A stretch of 23,337 bases of DNA from CAWCPR01 sp963797475 (GTDB taxonomy: Bacteria > Chloroflexota > Anaerolineae > Anaerolineales > UBA4823). The stretch lies in contig CAWCPR010000015.1 in the NCBI GenBank assembly GCA_963797475.1, forward strand, positions 1-23,337, read 5' to 3'. The notes beneath the pieces are model-generated. The model was not told where the DNA came from. It was given only the letters and a program-made list of their open reading frames with translations, and did not search any database. How positions within the stretch are numbered: the stretch's first letter is position 1; each line of letters opens with the position of its first letter. This document shows, piece by piece, positions 8,045-16,013 of this stretch. The position numbers were made by a program, and so were the translations under genes.

Positions 8045-8071
8045 GGTGGTCGTTCCTGTCAAAGAATCCCG

Positions 8072-8263
8072 CCTGGCAACAGAATCTCCCCTAGCCACAG
8101 AATCCCCCCTAGCCCCCCTTACCAAGGGGGGAATCCGGATGGTCCTCGTTGCCAAGGGGGGAATTTAGATGGCCCCGCTTACCACAGAATCCCCCCTAGC
8201 CCCCCTTACCAAGGGGGGTGTCCGACTAGCCCCCCTTTTCAAGGGGGGTTGGGGGGATTCCCT
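8072..8263. repeat. cluster of C-run/G-run inverted repeats (MITE/REP-like)
   Basis: Core palindromes of the form CCCCCC-TTACCAA-GGGGGG occur at 8113-8131 and 8200-8218, with a variant loop (TTTTCAA) at 8230-8248. A 37-bp stretch (8095-8131) is repeated exactly at 8182-8218, an 87-bp period. Degenerate half-copies start at about 8072 and 8142. The outer ends AATCCCCCC (8188) and GGGGGGATT (about 8252) are inverted, so the right-hand part looks like one element with terminal inverted repeats. The translations in several frames give meaningless Pro/Gly strings. The cluster separates the metallopeptidase relic from the DUF559 gene and overlaps the end of the latter. Confidence 0.9.
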
Positions 8264-8633
8264 CAATAACCGCGCAAACCGCCTCGAAATCCTCCAAAAC
8301 TTCCTTGTTCGTAAATCGGATAACTTTCAAACCGTATCCTTCAAGTGTGCTTGTGCGAGCCTGGTCATATTCCATTTGTTCATCCTTGGAGTGGGTATCC
8401 CCGTCGATTTCAATGACCAGTTTTAGTTTTGCGCAGTAAAAGTCGACGATAAAATTGTCAATCGGCCGCTGGCGCAGAACGCGATGCTTGAATGTGCGTA
8501 AAAAATCGTACCACAATTTCTTCTCGGCTGCCGTGGGGTGCTTGCGCATGTCACGCGCCCGCTCTACCAATTTAGGATTATACGGCAGGTGAAAATCCGA
8601 AGCGCTCAGGTTAGCGGCTTTTTTCTGGTTCAT
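8226..8633 (-). CDS. DUF559 (Vsr-like) endonuclease-domain protein
   Basis: This 135-residue protein has the DUF559 pattern: HPTAAEKKLWYDFLR near 32-46, RQRPIDNFIVDFYC at 54-67 with Asp64, LVIEIDGDTH at 72-81 with Glu75 and Asp77, and RFTNKEVLEDF near the end. This is the PD-(D/E)xK fold of very-short-patch-repair endonucleases, so DNA nicking or cleavage is likely. The start ATG 8633 overlaps the stop of the upstream zinc-ribbon gene as ATGA, indicating translational coupling. The last codons (GIPPTPLEKGG) and the TAG stop are encoded by the inverted-repeat cluster, so the native C-terminus has been replaced or extended by the repeat. The family is common and often described as uncharacterised. 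A role in repair, defence or mobility of the repeats is inference. Confidence 0.88.
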   Translation of the reverse strand: MNQKKAANLSASDFHLPYNPKLVERARDMRKHPTAAEKKLWYDFLRTFKHRVLRQRPIDNFIVDFYCAKLKLVIEIDGDTHSKDEQMEYDQARTSTLEGYGLKVIRFTNKEVLEDFEAVCAVIEGIPPTPLEKGG

Positions 8634-8893
8634 TCAGATGAATCTTTGTAATTCAAGATCCACTCGAACATTTCACGGAAAGCGGATTGGTTCGCCAATG
8701 CGCCGAATTCAAGGTCGCAGGATTTGCAATACCATTCCGGCGCTGCCGGATGGATCCCGCAGCCGCCCAGGATAAAGTCCCCTTTTCCCGCGGCGGCTGG
8801 CATTTTGCCGGCCGGGTAGCCGTAGAGGATCGGGATCACCTGGTCATCTTTTTGACATTTCGGACAGGTTTGTGCTTTTTGATTGGAAACCAT
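8630..8893 (-). CDS. small zinc-ribbon protein coupled to the DUF559 gene
   Basis: The 87-residue protein has CPKC at residues 10-13 and CKSC at 56-59, a split zinc ribbon, with an extra Cys45 and His48 between. The segment DQVIPILYGYPAGKM and the end FREMFEWILNYKDSS look like a conserved hypothetical family, and I know no function. I chose ATG 8893 because GGAGAG lies 7-8 bases upstream. A TTG at 8908 in the same frame would have no such site. Its stop overlaps the DUF559 start by ATGA. The pair may act together, the ribbon protein perhaps recognising nucleic acid, but nothing in the sequence proves it. Bases 8894-9026 hold no gene I can support. Confidence 0.7.
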   Translation of the reverse strand: MVSNQKAQTCPKCQKDDQVIPILYGYPAGKMPAAAGKGDFILGGCGIHPAAPEWYCKSCDLEFGALANQSAFREMFEWILNYKDSSE

Positions 8894-9026
8894 TGAAGTG
8901 CTCTCCAAATTGATTAATCACCATGAACATGCAGCGCGAATTCTAATATTTTCTGCGCGCAACCAGCCATGCACGGGCAATCATCCCGGTGCGTGAGGAA
9001 AATGTCGCCCCAGACGCCGTGCAGCG

Positions 9027-9998
9027 TCAAAGGCCGTACTTCAACGCAAGCTGCTCTGTGAGCCATGGAAGGATACCTTCATCCCTCATGTGGTTGACAA
9101 TTCGTTGCCAACTACACTTACGAAGCATCGAAGGCTCGTACAGTGCCTGTCGCGTCACTTCGAAGGCGACAAAGCCATCCCCACCCTTTTGAAAAGCCGG
9201 GTTTCGTTCATCGTAAATCAATACAACATGCCCGCCGGTCGTTGAAACTTGTCCATCTGGGTTTACACCGATCGCCAAAATATTCCGCACCAGTTGGTAA
9301 TTCGTACTCAGTGGGCATGGGTCTAAATCCCCTTCACTGTCCCAACGGAAGAAGTGCGGTATATATCGCCAGTACATCACACCGACCTCAGTCAAAGAGC
9401 AGCGTTCGTGCCGCGACCTTTGCTTTGAATATGTCCCGTTGCAATGTTCGCTTTCGAAATTCGAATTTGCAGGTGTTAGCCTCGGCCGCGAACACGTTCC
9501 GACTTCCGCCTCAGTAAATTTGCACTCAATTGCTACCCGATAATCGCCTGCGAGGTAACCGTCAAGGCTGGTGCGCTGCGGCTCGCCAAGGTAATTTATC
9601 TTGTACTCCATGGCAAAGTTGCCCGACGTGGCTTGAGTCTCACCCAATAACGCCAACCCATCCTCATCCTGCAATTCAGATAAGCAATTCAAATGGCCAA
9701 AAATCGCCAGGTTGCCTAACACGCTCTGCGCTAATGCCTGCGAGCTATTCATACTGCGGAACCACTTGTGCCGGTCGGACTTGGGTATTAGACCTAACAG
9801 CCTGTCAAATTCTTGCTGGCTCGCGTTATTCCTGAATAGAACATTACGGTAGGCTTCATCGGTGCGAAAAACCGGCGGGCGTAAATCCCGAGCAGGTGGT
9901 AGATCAATGTAATTTTGCCAATCGGGGAACTGGCTCTTTTGATATGTCCAATATCGCTGGTTTAGTTCAGCCTTATAGTCCGCCATCCAACTCGACAT
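9027..9998 (-). CDS. PGN_0703-family putative restriction endonuclease
   Basis: The 323-residue product carries a PD-(D/E)xK-type core: Asp146 in SLDGYLAG, then AIECKF with Glu158 and Lys160, preceded by MEYKINYLGE. It is followed by Cys-rich GTCSRPRL, HCNGTY and ERCSLTEVG, which may form a metal site, and then YWRYIPHFFRW. I recognise this order as the PGN_0703 putative restriction endonuclease family, known only from prediction. Substrate DNA and modification state are unknown. ATG 9998 lies 5 bp after the stop of the upstream small ORF. A GTG at 10058 in the same frame would add 20 residues and overlap that ORF, and I prefer the ATG from spacing alone. No methyltransferase is nearby, so it may be a modification-dependent or helicase-partnered nuclease. 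It is on the same strand as the broken helicase. Confidence 0.75.
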   Translation of the reverse strand: MSSWMADYKAELNQRYWTYQKSQFPDWQNYIDLPPARDLRPPVFRTDEAYRNVLFRNNASQQEFDRLLGLIPKSDRHKWFRSMNSSQALAQSVLGNLAIFGHLNCLSELQDEDGLALLGETQATSGNFAMEYKINYLGEPQRTSLDGYLAGDYRVAIECKFTEAEVGTCSRPRLTPANSNFESEHCNGTYSKQRSRHERCSLTEVGVMYWRYIPHFFRWDSEGDLDPCPLSTNYQLVRNILAIGVNPDGQVSTTGGHVVLIYDERNPAFQKGGDGFVAFEVTRQALYEPSMLRKCSWQRIVNHMRDEGILPWLTEQLALKYGL

Positions 9999-10003
9999 CT
10001 TGT

Positions 10004-10336
10004 TTAATGTGCTAATCTCTTTGGGTAGCTCTCGATGACTTTTATTTCCGCTTTGCACACCAGAGGTGGTATGCTATTGCGCATCGCGGATCCAAGTCTC
10101 CTGTTGTACTTATGGACAAAATCCTTTAGGCGAAGCTTATTATTGTCCCTTTTACAAATCTTTTCGAAACGATCACAAAGAAACCAGGCAGTACCCGCTT
10201 CGTCAAACCTTGCCGGATAAGTATCACTTCTCATAAATTTACTCAATCCCCAATCTGTGACGTGGATTCGATATTCGATCATGCCTTTTAGTTCTGGAAT
10301 ATCCGATTGGTTATGGCGTAATACATGTATAGCCAA
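10004..10336 (-). CDS. unknown small protein between the helicase and the PGN_0703 nuclease
   Basis: I do not recognise this protein. From TTG 10336 it has about 110 residues, with a basic second half (CDRFEKICKRDNNKLRLKDF, HKYNRRLGSAM). The frame is open further upstream without a stop to base 10414, reading RYLVLCEYNFGPIILAIHVL, which looks coding, yet it contains no ATG or GTG. The first codon follows directly on the TAA of the helicase and is in the same frame. The start may be CTG at 10402, or TTG at 10336, or a frame error may hide an ATG. The stop is 5 bp before the nuclease ATG, so the two are probably cotranslated. The profile SKFMRSDTYPARFDEAGTAW suggests a soluble protein or domain serving the nuclease or helicase. 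Confidence 0.55.
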   Translation of the reverse strand: MAIHVLRHNQSDIPELKGMIEYRIHVTDWGLSKFMRSDTYPARFDEAGTAWFLCDRFEKICKRDNNKLRLKDFVHKYNRRLGSAMRNSIPPLVCKAEIKVIESYPKRLAH

Positions 10337-10414
10337 TATGATTGGTCCGAAATTGTATTCACATAAAACAAGATACCTTTTGGGTAACTTTTCTCTTGTC
10401 AGCTTTTCCCAGCG

Positions 10415-12649
10415 TTATTCGATGGCGTAATTTTTCCATCTACTTCTTTGAACTCTATTAGTGTTTACCAGATAATCGCATGCTACTTGCATTGCTTGGG
10501 CAATGTTGCCGCCTGTTCGGTTAAACCCAAAAACGCGAGCAGTTGCAACAAAGAGATCTTTATTGTGAATGCCGAAACTTTTTGTTGCCACCACGTACAT
10601 TGCCTCGGCAATCTCCTCAGTGCTAATATGTTCGATTTTTCTACCCTCGTCCTTTGATTTTGATATTCGTACCTTTACAAGGTCTTCGTTTACTGGCCAA
10701 TAGAAATTCCCCCGATAATTAATATCTTTTGCCAATCGATACTTAAGCGCATTTGCGACGGTATTTCTTATACTGACGGTGGTTTTTTGTTTTCCGAAAA
10801 GTGGAGTAACGCGTCTACATATCAGATCAATATGAATCGGATATTCTTCACTAACAATATACTTTAGGACCTCTTCGAAGTATTCTGCGCTATTTCCAGT
10901 CCATTTAATTTTATCGACATTGGCTTCCACATAGTAATCGAAGTTATACACATTTCCGTCATTAGTTTCATCATCAGAAACGGGGTCTATGATGACCTCT
11001 ATCGGGAAAGTCCTTTCACTTAGTGGCTGTTCAACCCCGTTTTTTTTTATAATCCCAAAATCGCTGTCACTATAGTCGCTAATGGCTTTCTCAACCACAC
11101 TACATAGTTTTTGGCCTTCTGTCAGCGGGTCTTTAATCCAATCCGTCGACCATATCCGATAGATTTTCCATCCAATATCTTCCAAAACAGTCTGGCGCAA
11201 TCGATCACGTTCTCTTGCTGTTCTTGCCGAATGGTATGACGCTCCATCGCACTCAATACCCAGAACAAACTTTCCACTCAACGTGGGATGTTTTACCGCC
11301 AAATCAATACGATATCCTGAACACCCGACTTGTGTAGCTAAATTGTATCCCTTGCCTGAAAGAAAATCATAAACCGCCTCTTCAAATGGCGACTCCAGGC
11401 TTACTGTCGCAGGAACGGATAATTCTCTTCGTAAGAATCCTTCTCCATTCCTTGCATATTCGATATAAGATCGGAGTAGTTTTATTCCTTCGGAACCAGT
11501 GTTTTCAATCGCAATATCTGTTGGATCGATTGATCCAATCAATTTCACGTTGAATTTTGCTCTTGTAATTGCAACATTTAACCTCCTGTAGCCGCCGCTC
11601 TTGTTTAATGGACCAAAGTTCAGGGACATGAGGCCGTTTCGGTCTCTTGCATAGCCAATGCTTATGATTATCGTATCTCTTTCATCGCCCTGCACATTTT
11701 CCAGGTTTTTCACAAAGAATGGCTCCTCTTTATCTTCCCTGAAAAAGTCTTCAAAATATTGATTCATCAATCTAAGTTGTCTGATGGCCGTTTCAACAGC
11801 CTGTTGTTGAGCCTCGCTAAATGTAACTACGCCTAAAGATCGTGTGGGAAATCTCTGAAAATGTTCCCAAACGATCTCAGCAACTTTTTTCGCCTCGTCA
11901 ATATTATTACGTTTACCACCCCGATCATAAACTCCACCTGGAACACGGATATACTCCACTCCGATATCATGTTCATTATTGACAGGAGAAGGGAAAGTTA
12001 TGAGGTTGTTGTTATAAATCTTCTCATTAGAAAAAGCAATTAAGTTTTCGTGGCGACTTCGATAATGCCACCTTAGAGTACGCTCAGGCAGAACAGTAGC
12101 AGCTTCTTCGAGAATCAACTCGTATGCATCGGTATCATCATAATCATCCTCGTCATAATCATCTGTATCAAATTCACTATCTGAGATACTCGCGGAAAAG
12201 AAATTTGTTGGCGGAAGTTGCTTACTATCTCCAGCAATAACTACCTGAGAACCTCTGATAATTGCCCCTATCGCGTCTTCCGTGCAAACCTGCGACGCCT
12301 CATCAAAAACCACGATATCAAAATTGTAGTTTTCCGACTCTAAAAATAGACTAACCGAAAGCGGAGACATCATCAAACAAGGTTTAAGGGTCAAGAGAAG
12401 ATTAGGTATTGCCCTGAACAATTTTCGTAAAGGCATAATTCTTCTCTGCTTGTTCAATTCGCGTTTCAATATCCCAACTTCATCAAGCGAATTAGTCAAT
12501 CTATTTAGCTCCGGTAATCTTGTAACCAGACGCTCCCTTACTCTTGAACGAGCGATTAATAGTTGCTCCGAATCAAGTTTTTTGAATTCCGCTATAATTT
12601 CCTCATGATTTCGTCTTCGAAAGGAATTTACGGCTGGAAATTTAGGCAA
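10415..12649 (-). CDS. C-terminal part of the defence helicase: SF1 motor, Vsr-like nuclease and DUF3320
   Basis: This 744-residue open frame (first start TTG, no ribosome site) holds the second half of the SF1 motor: Walker B FDEAS at 115-119, AGDSKQLPPT (motif III), LRWHYRSRHENLI (motif IV), VQGDERDTIIISIGYARD and RRLNVAITRAK (motifs V and VI). Then comes a PD-(D/E)xK nuclease of the MTES_1575/Vsr type (VGCSGYRIDLAV with Asp, VLGIECDGASYHS with Glu and Asp, YRIWSTDWIKDP). DUF3320 follows (HIDLICRRVTPLFGKQKTTV to YWPVNEDLV), and a final helical segment ends KNYAIE. All catalytic residues expected for an active helicase-nuclease are present. TAA at 10415-10417 is directly followed by an open frame in the same phase. 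Confidence 0.85.
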   Translation of the reverse strand: MPKFPAVNSFRRRNHEEIIAEFKKLDSEQLLIARSRVRERLVTRLPELNRLTNSLDEVGILKRELNKQRRIMPLRKLFRAIPNLLLTLKPCLMMSPLSVSLFLESENYNFDIVVFDEASQVCTEDAIGAIIRGSQVVIAGDSKQLPPTNFFSASISDSEFDTDDYDEDDYDDTDAYELILEEAATVLPERTLRWHYRSRHENLIAFSNEKIYNNNLITFPSPVNNEHDIGVEYIRVPGGVYDRGGKRNNIDEAKKVAEIVWEHFQRFPTRSLGVVTFSEAQQQAVETAIRQLRLMNQYFEDFFREDKEEPFFVKNLENVQGDERDTIIISIGYARDRNGLMSLNFGPLNKSGGYRRLNVAITRAKFNVKLIGSIDPTDIAIENTGSEGIKLLRSYIEYARNGEGFLRRELSVPATVSLESPFEEAVYDFLSGKGYNLATQVGCSGYRIDLAVKHPTLSGKFVLGIECDGASYHSARTARERDRLRQTVLEDIGWKIYRIWSTDWIKDPLTEGQKLCSVVEKAISDYSDSDFGIIKKNGVEQPLSERTFPIEVIIDPVSDDETNDGNVYNFDYYVEANVDKIKWTGNSAEYFEEVLKYIVSEEYPIHIDLICRRVTPLFGKQKTTVSIRNTVANALKYRLAKDINYRGNFYWPVNEDLVKVRISKSKDEGRKIEHISTEEIAEAMYVVATKSFGIHNKDLFVATARVFGFNRTGGNIAQAMQVACDYLVNTNRVQRSRWKNYAIE

Positions 12650-12659
12650 GACGATATCT

Positions 12660-13018
12660 AGCCGACAGTCGATAAAATCTCTTCAGGAACGCTGGTACGA
12701 TAAGGCTTTTTTCAATCTTCAAAGTTTGAACTTTTTCAATATAATCGGACAGACCAGCTTCTCTACATTTTTCTCGACTGCTTCTGAAATCAATCCATTC
12801 TTCTAATGCAGAAAGACTATTTAAGCCATTCTCTATTCTTGTTTGTAATTCATAGAGTTCGGCATTAAGAAATCTTGCTCTTCATCAAAGAGGGAAAAGT
12901 ACCAATATAATTCTGGATAAGCGTTATCTAAGTCTGACTTTGTTATTTTTAAATGCATTCCAATGGTCTTAATAAATATAGTATCTTCACAAACACTCTT
13001 AATGAAATCCGGCGGCAA
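12660..13018 (-). CDS. short bridging fragments of the defence helicase
   Basis: Two short open pieces link the middle to the C-terminal half. The first (13018-12833) reads LPPDFIKSVCEDTIFIKTIG to FDEEQDFLMPN. After a shift near 12845, a second frame reads LQTRIENGLNSLSALEEWID to VPAFLKRFYRL, until the frame is lost near 12665, where LDIVLPKFPAV begins in the C-terminal frame. Neither has a start signal of its own. The easy continuation of coding sense across each break is the main evidence that this is one gene with single-base indels. Confidence 0.65.
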
Positions 13019-13679
13019 ATCTTGTTTCGCTTTGACCTTCTTTTAAGTCATTCATCCAAGATAAGGAACTTAGGATTCGATCCCAATCTGTTTCGACGCC
13101 ACTGAATAGAAAAAAGAAATTTTCCTTTAGATTTTCGCTTTGGGCCTCCATCTGTTTTTGGATTTGCTGCCACCTTACAAGTTTCGAGAGATTTTCGAAA
13201 TATATTTCGTATTCACTCTCTCGCTCGCGATATTTTCTTATTATGTCGTAATTAGTCGCCAATCCCTTCATGGCGGATAAAGCAGTTTCTAAGGAACTTC
13301 TCAACTCCTTAAGCTGTACAGCGTCTACATCATCAGAAATCTCAAGGGTTTGGGTAATAGTATTGGGGAAGCTCGACATCCATACTTCTTCAAACCGCTT
13401 CTTCATTAGTTCTTTTTCGCTGTATTGCGTACCAGAAAGCATTATTTCTCTGGTTTTTGGATGAATACCAGTAATCCCAAAAAATTCCAATATTCTTTCA
13501 AAATTCGCAACTGCGCTTTCGAAGTCATTCCAATCGGTATATTCTTTTTGATAGTGGCTTCCAAAGAGAGAAGTTAAGAGATTTTCTCGCTCTGCAATCC
13601 ATCCTTTCATTTCTGCTATTACTCTCAATCTGATTAAAACGTCAATAATTGCTTTGTCATCCAACTTCGCGCCTTGCAC
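12999..13679 (-). CDS. middle fragment of the defence helicase (helical insertion)
   Basis: The 226-residue open frame carries on the helical insertion of the helicase. Its first in-frame start is GTG, but coding sense reaches back to about 13700 as KAIRLLSSVQGAKLDDK, which joins the previous piece through the short bridge IPIIDEIEK. It is rich in Glu, Lys and Trp (WNDFESAVANFERILEFFG, LVRWQQIQKQMEAQ), with no catalytic motif. It ends at DLKEGQSETRFAAGFH, and the true path probably shifts near 13030 into AKQDLPPDFIKSV. No ribosome binding site is near its start, so it is not an independent gene. Confidence 0.7.
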   Translation of the reverse strand: MQGAKLDDKAIIDVLIRLRVIAEMKGWIAERENLLTSLFGSHYQKEYTDWNDFESAVANFERILEFFGITGIHPKTREIMLSGTQYSEKELMKKRFEEVWMSSFPNTITQTLEISDDVDAVQLKELRSSLETALSAMKGLATNYDIIRKYRERESEYEIYFENLSKLVRWQQIQKQMEAQSENLKENFFFLFSGVETDWDRILSSLSWMNDLKEGQSETRFAAGFH

Positions 13680-13704
13680 GCTTGATAATAATCTTATTGC
13701 TTTT

Positions 13705-15942
13705 CTATCTCGTCAATAATTGGGATTTGAATATTTTCAAAATAGATGTGTATTCGGTCCTAAACCTCTTAAGAATATTAGAATAGTCAAGATCAAAAAT
13801 TAGACGATCGAATTTGCTAAGAATATCGTTAATTCCTATTTGAATATCCTCATGCATTTTCTTAGTTTCTGGAAGAAGCCGTTTCAAGAGGCTAATTCTG
13901 TCTGGTTCAAACCACTCAGGATTTGGTTTTGGGTTAGACAATAAACTCTCTAAGACTTTATCCAGACCTTGAGCGTCTTTTATGTTCTCTAAAACTTTCG
14001 ACCCAAGCAGCTCAACCCCTGTTTGGCTAAGTTGATTGAGGAGATCAATTTTTTCTATCGAAACTTGTATATCTGAAATGATGGAAATGGCAGAATTAGA
14101 GATACTTTCTTCAGTTGAATAACTCGAAGAATTAATCAATTTCTTTGCAGTCGTAATTGAAGAATTGAAATTGCTTTGTAACTCAACGGCGGGTATTTCG
14201 AAAAATTCAGGCCCGTAATTTTGAGAAATAGTTTGTTGTAATTCCTGGTATTCAACTTTTAAATTTCGATAGCCCTCAGCCTTCTCAAATAGCGGCGCAA
14301 GGTCCCTTTTATAAAACCATTCGACTGGAACCGTTGGAGATTTTGATCCTACTGCCAATATTTCTACCAGACCAATGATGGAAACCAATGAAAGCTGAAA
14401 CCGTAACCCCAAAACTTCTAATGTTTCATAAGCATTATCGGCTAATACCTTAATCGATGGACCCAATTTTGATAAGTGCGTTTCAATGTCGTGCCTTAAT
14501 TCATGGGTGACGCTCGGAACATGGCAACTTCGCCACGGATTTTCGGTGTAATCCGTGCTCATGTCCCCGATTGTTCGTGAAAATTCATTTAGAAGGTATT
14601 TGTATTTATTTAATTTTTCCTGTGTAGTCCCGCCGACCTTTTCCAAAGAAAAAATTATGTCTGGCACGCCATGCAAGTTGGCCAAAGCCCCGTTCACATC
14701 ATAAATTGTTTTGCCTAGTGGAGTGTACGGAGTGTGAAGTTCTTTATTATATTGGTTCAGTTTATCCCTTTCGGTTTTTAACAGTTCAAGTTCGTAAAGT
14801 ATGTCCTCCTGCAGTTTGAATTTATTCATATTCAAGGTTCGCCCCAATTCCTCAAGGACTTCCTTCTTTTTGGCTCGGTGACTGTGTAACGGAAGGCAAA
14901 AATCTGCAAGTCCAGCCTGAGTAAGGCGTTTAAAAACTACTTCGAGCGCCGCCATTTTTTCTGAAACGAATAGGATTTTCTTTCCCTCCGCCAACCCTTC
15001 GGCAATCACGTTCGTAATGGTTTGACTTTTTCCAGTTCCAGGTGGTCCTTGTAATACGAAACTTACATCTTTCTTTGAATAAAGTATGGCGTCCTGCTGG
15101 CTTGAATCTGCATCTACAACCTGGAAGGTGTCTATAGGTTTTACCTTGTTATCGTGATCAAAATTGTTAAATTCCTCGGATAATTTAGGTATACCGCCTA
15201 AATCGCCTGACCAAGCTCTTACGATGGGATTAGCTCTTATTTTGTCCCTATTGTTCTCCAGGTCGTTATACATGTTAATTTTTAAGAATGACAGTAAGCT
15301 AAGTCCTGCGTCCTTAGATACTTTCCAACCATTTTTCGAAACCAAACTATTTAAATTCGTAAGGTAGTTTTCGATATCTTCATCATCGCTATCGAAATCA
15401 GGTATCCTCAATCCAAAGTCATTCTCCATTTTGTGAACCAATGTTGGGTTAACAACAATTTCATCTTCATGTAAACCAAGCACGTAAGGAGAAGTGATCG
15501 ACTCCACAGTCAAAGAGACAGGAACAAGGATGATAGGAGAAACCAGCTCTCTATTCGAATCATCGATTTCCTTCCAGTGAAGAAACCCAAGCGATAAATA
15601 AAGGATATTCACGCCTTGTTCTTCGATTGCTGTTTTAGCTCTACTTCTCAAACTTCTTAAAGTTTTCTGTTGTTCTCTTATGGTGCGGTCGGTAAAAAGA
15701 TCCCCGCTTGCCACAAAGTCATTTTCACTTAATTCACCTGATTCATCAAATTCTTCTTCAATGTATGGAAATTCTAATTGCTGTTCTTTCAATACCAGCC
15801 GCGAATATAATTCCTGAATCCCAGGTGTAATTATTTTGATATTAGAGCGCTTGGTTTCGCGATAGTTTATTAAACGGTTTCGCTTTCCTAGATCAAGCAG
15901 CCGTTTTTTCCATTTATCAATAAGCTGTTCTGAATCTGCCAT
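13705..15942 (-). CDS. N-terminal part of the defence helicase: DUF4011 and ATP-binding motor
   Basis: This 745-residue open frame is the front of the broken helicase. Residues about 8-145 are DUF4011 (KWKKRLLDLGKRNRLINYRE at the start, LYLSLGFLHWKE and SPIILVPVSL later). The Q motif VVDADSSQQDAI is near 275-286 and Walker A GPPGTGKS is at 299-306, followed by TITNVIAEGLAEGKKILFVS (motif Ia) and LPLHSHRAKKKEVL. The rest is a long helical insertion typical of these enzymes. The frame closes with TAG after FKSQLLTR, and the family continuation IPIIDEIEK is in another frame a few bases later. The start ATG has GAAGG about 10 bases upstream and lies 72 bp after the end of the remnant gene at 16014. 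Confidence 0.85.
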   Translation of the reverse strand: MADSEQLIDKWKKRLLDLGKRNRLINYRETKRSNIKIITPGIQELYSRLVLKEQQLEFPYIEEEFDESGELSENDFVASGDLFTDRTIREQQKTLRSLRSRAKTAIEEQGVNILYLSLGFLHWKEIDDSNRELVSPIILVPVSLTVESITSPYVLGLHEDEIVVNPTLVHKMENDFGLRIPDFDSDDEDIENYLTNLNSLVSKNGWKVSKDAGLSLLSFLKINMYNDLENNRDKIRANPIVRAWSGDLGGIPKLSEEFNNFDHDNKVKPIDTFQVVDADSSQQDAILYSKKDVSFVLQGPPGTGKSQTITNVIAEGLAEGKKILFVSEKMAALEVVFKRLTQAGLADFCLPLHSHRAKKKEVLEELGRTLNMNKFKLQEDILYELELLKTERDKLNQYNKELHTPYTPLGKTIYDVNGALANLHGVPDIIFSLEKVGGTTQEKLNKYKYLLNEFSRTIGDMSTDYTENPWRSCHVPSVTHELRHDIETHLSKLGPSIKVLADNAYETLEVLGLRFQLSLVSIIGLVEILAVGSKSPTVPVEWFYKRDLAPLFEKAEGYRNLKVEYQELQQTISQNYGPEFFEIPAVELQSNFNSSITTAKKLINSSSYSTEESISNSAISIISDIQVSIEKIDLLNQLSQTGVELLGSKVLENIKDAQGLDKVLESLLSNPKPNPEWFEPDRISLLKRLLPETKKMHEDIQIGINDILSKFDRLIFDLDYSNILKRFRTEYTSILKIFKSQLLTR

Positions 15943-16013
15943 ATCAAAACCTTCACTGACCGTATTTACTGTTTTACATAGTATCAGATAAAAACAACTG
16001 ATAAATACTTTTC

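Larger units (their letters stand above)
10415..15942 (-). pseudogene. DUF4011 / SF1 helicase / Vsr-like nuclease / DUF3320 defence protein, one gene broken by several frameshifts
   Basis: Four successive open frames on the minus strand together encode one protein of about 1,840 residues, the normal size of the family. Order: DUF4011, UvrD/Dna2-like SF1 motor with Walker A, long helical insertion, Walker B and motifs III-VI, an MTES_1575/Vsr-like PD-(D/E)xK nuclease and DUF3320. At least five one-base shifts are needed, near 13728, 13703, 13030, 12840 and 12665, and plausible coding sense continues on both sides of each. From memory, DUF4011-helicase-Vsr proteins were reported as single-gene anti-phage systems (Hhe in the Gao et al. 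2020 screen). It is AT-rich compared with the flanks, suggesting transfer. ATG 15942 follows GAAGG. I call it a pseudogene only because the sequence as given is interrupted. Confidence 0.85.

Noticed and set aside
8072..8263. CRISPR array
   Set aside because: Units are palindromic C/G runs with irregular spacing; there are no unique equal-length spacers and no cas genes.
8027..8269. Pro/Gly-rich small ORF (SPPYQGG repeats) on the plus strand
   Set aside because: It is a translation of the inverted-repeat cluster, a known type of false gene.
12640..13740. Programmed frameshifting in the helicase
   Set aside because: Five or more shifts in one gene with no shared slippery site or stimulator, and similar breaks in unrelated genes, argue for sequence error.
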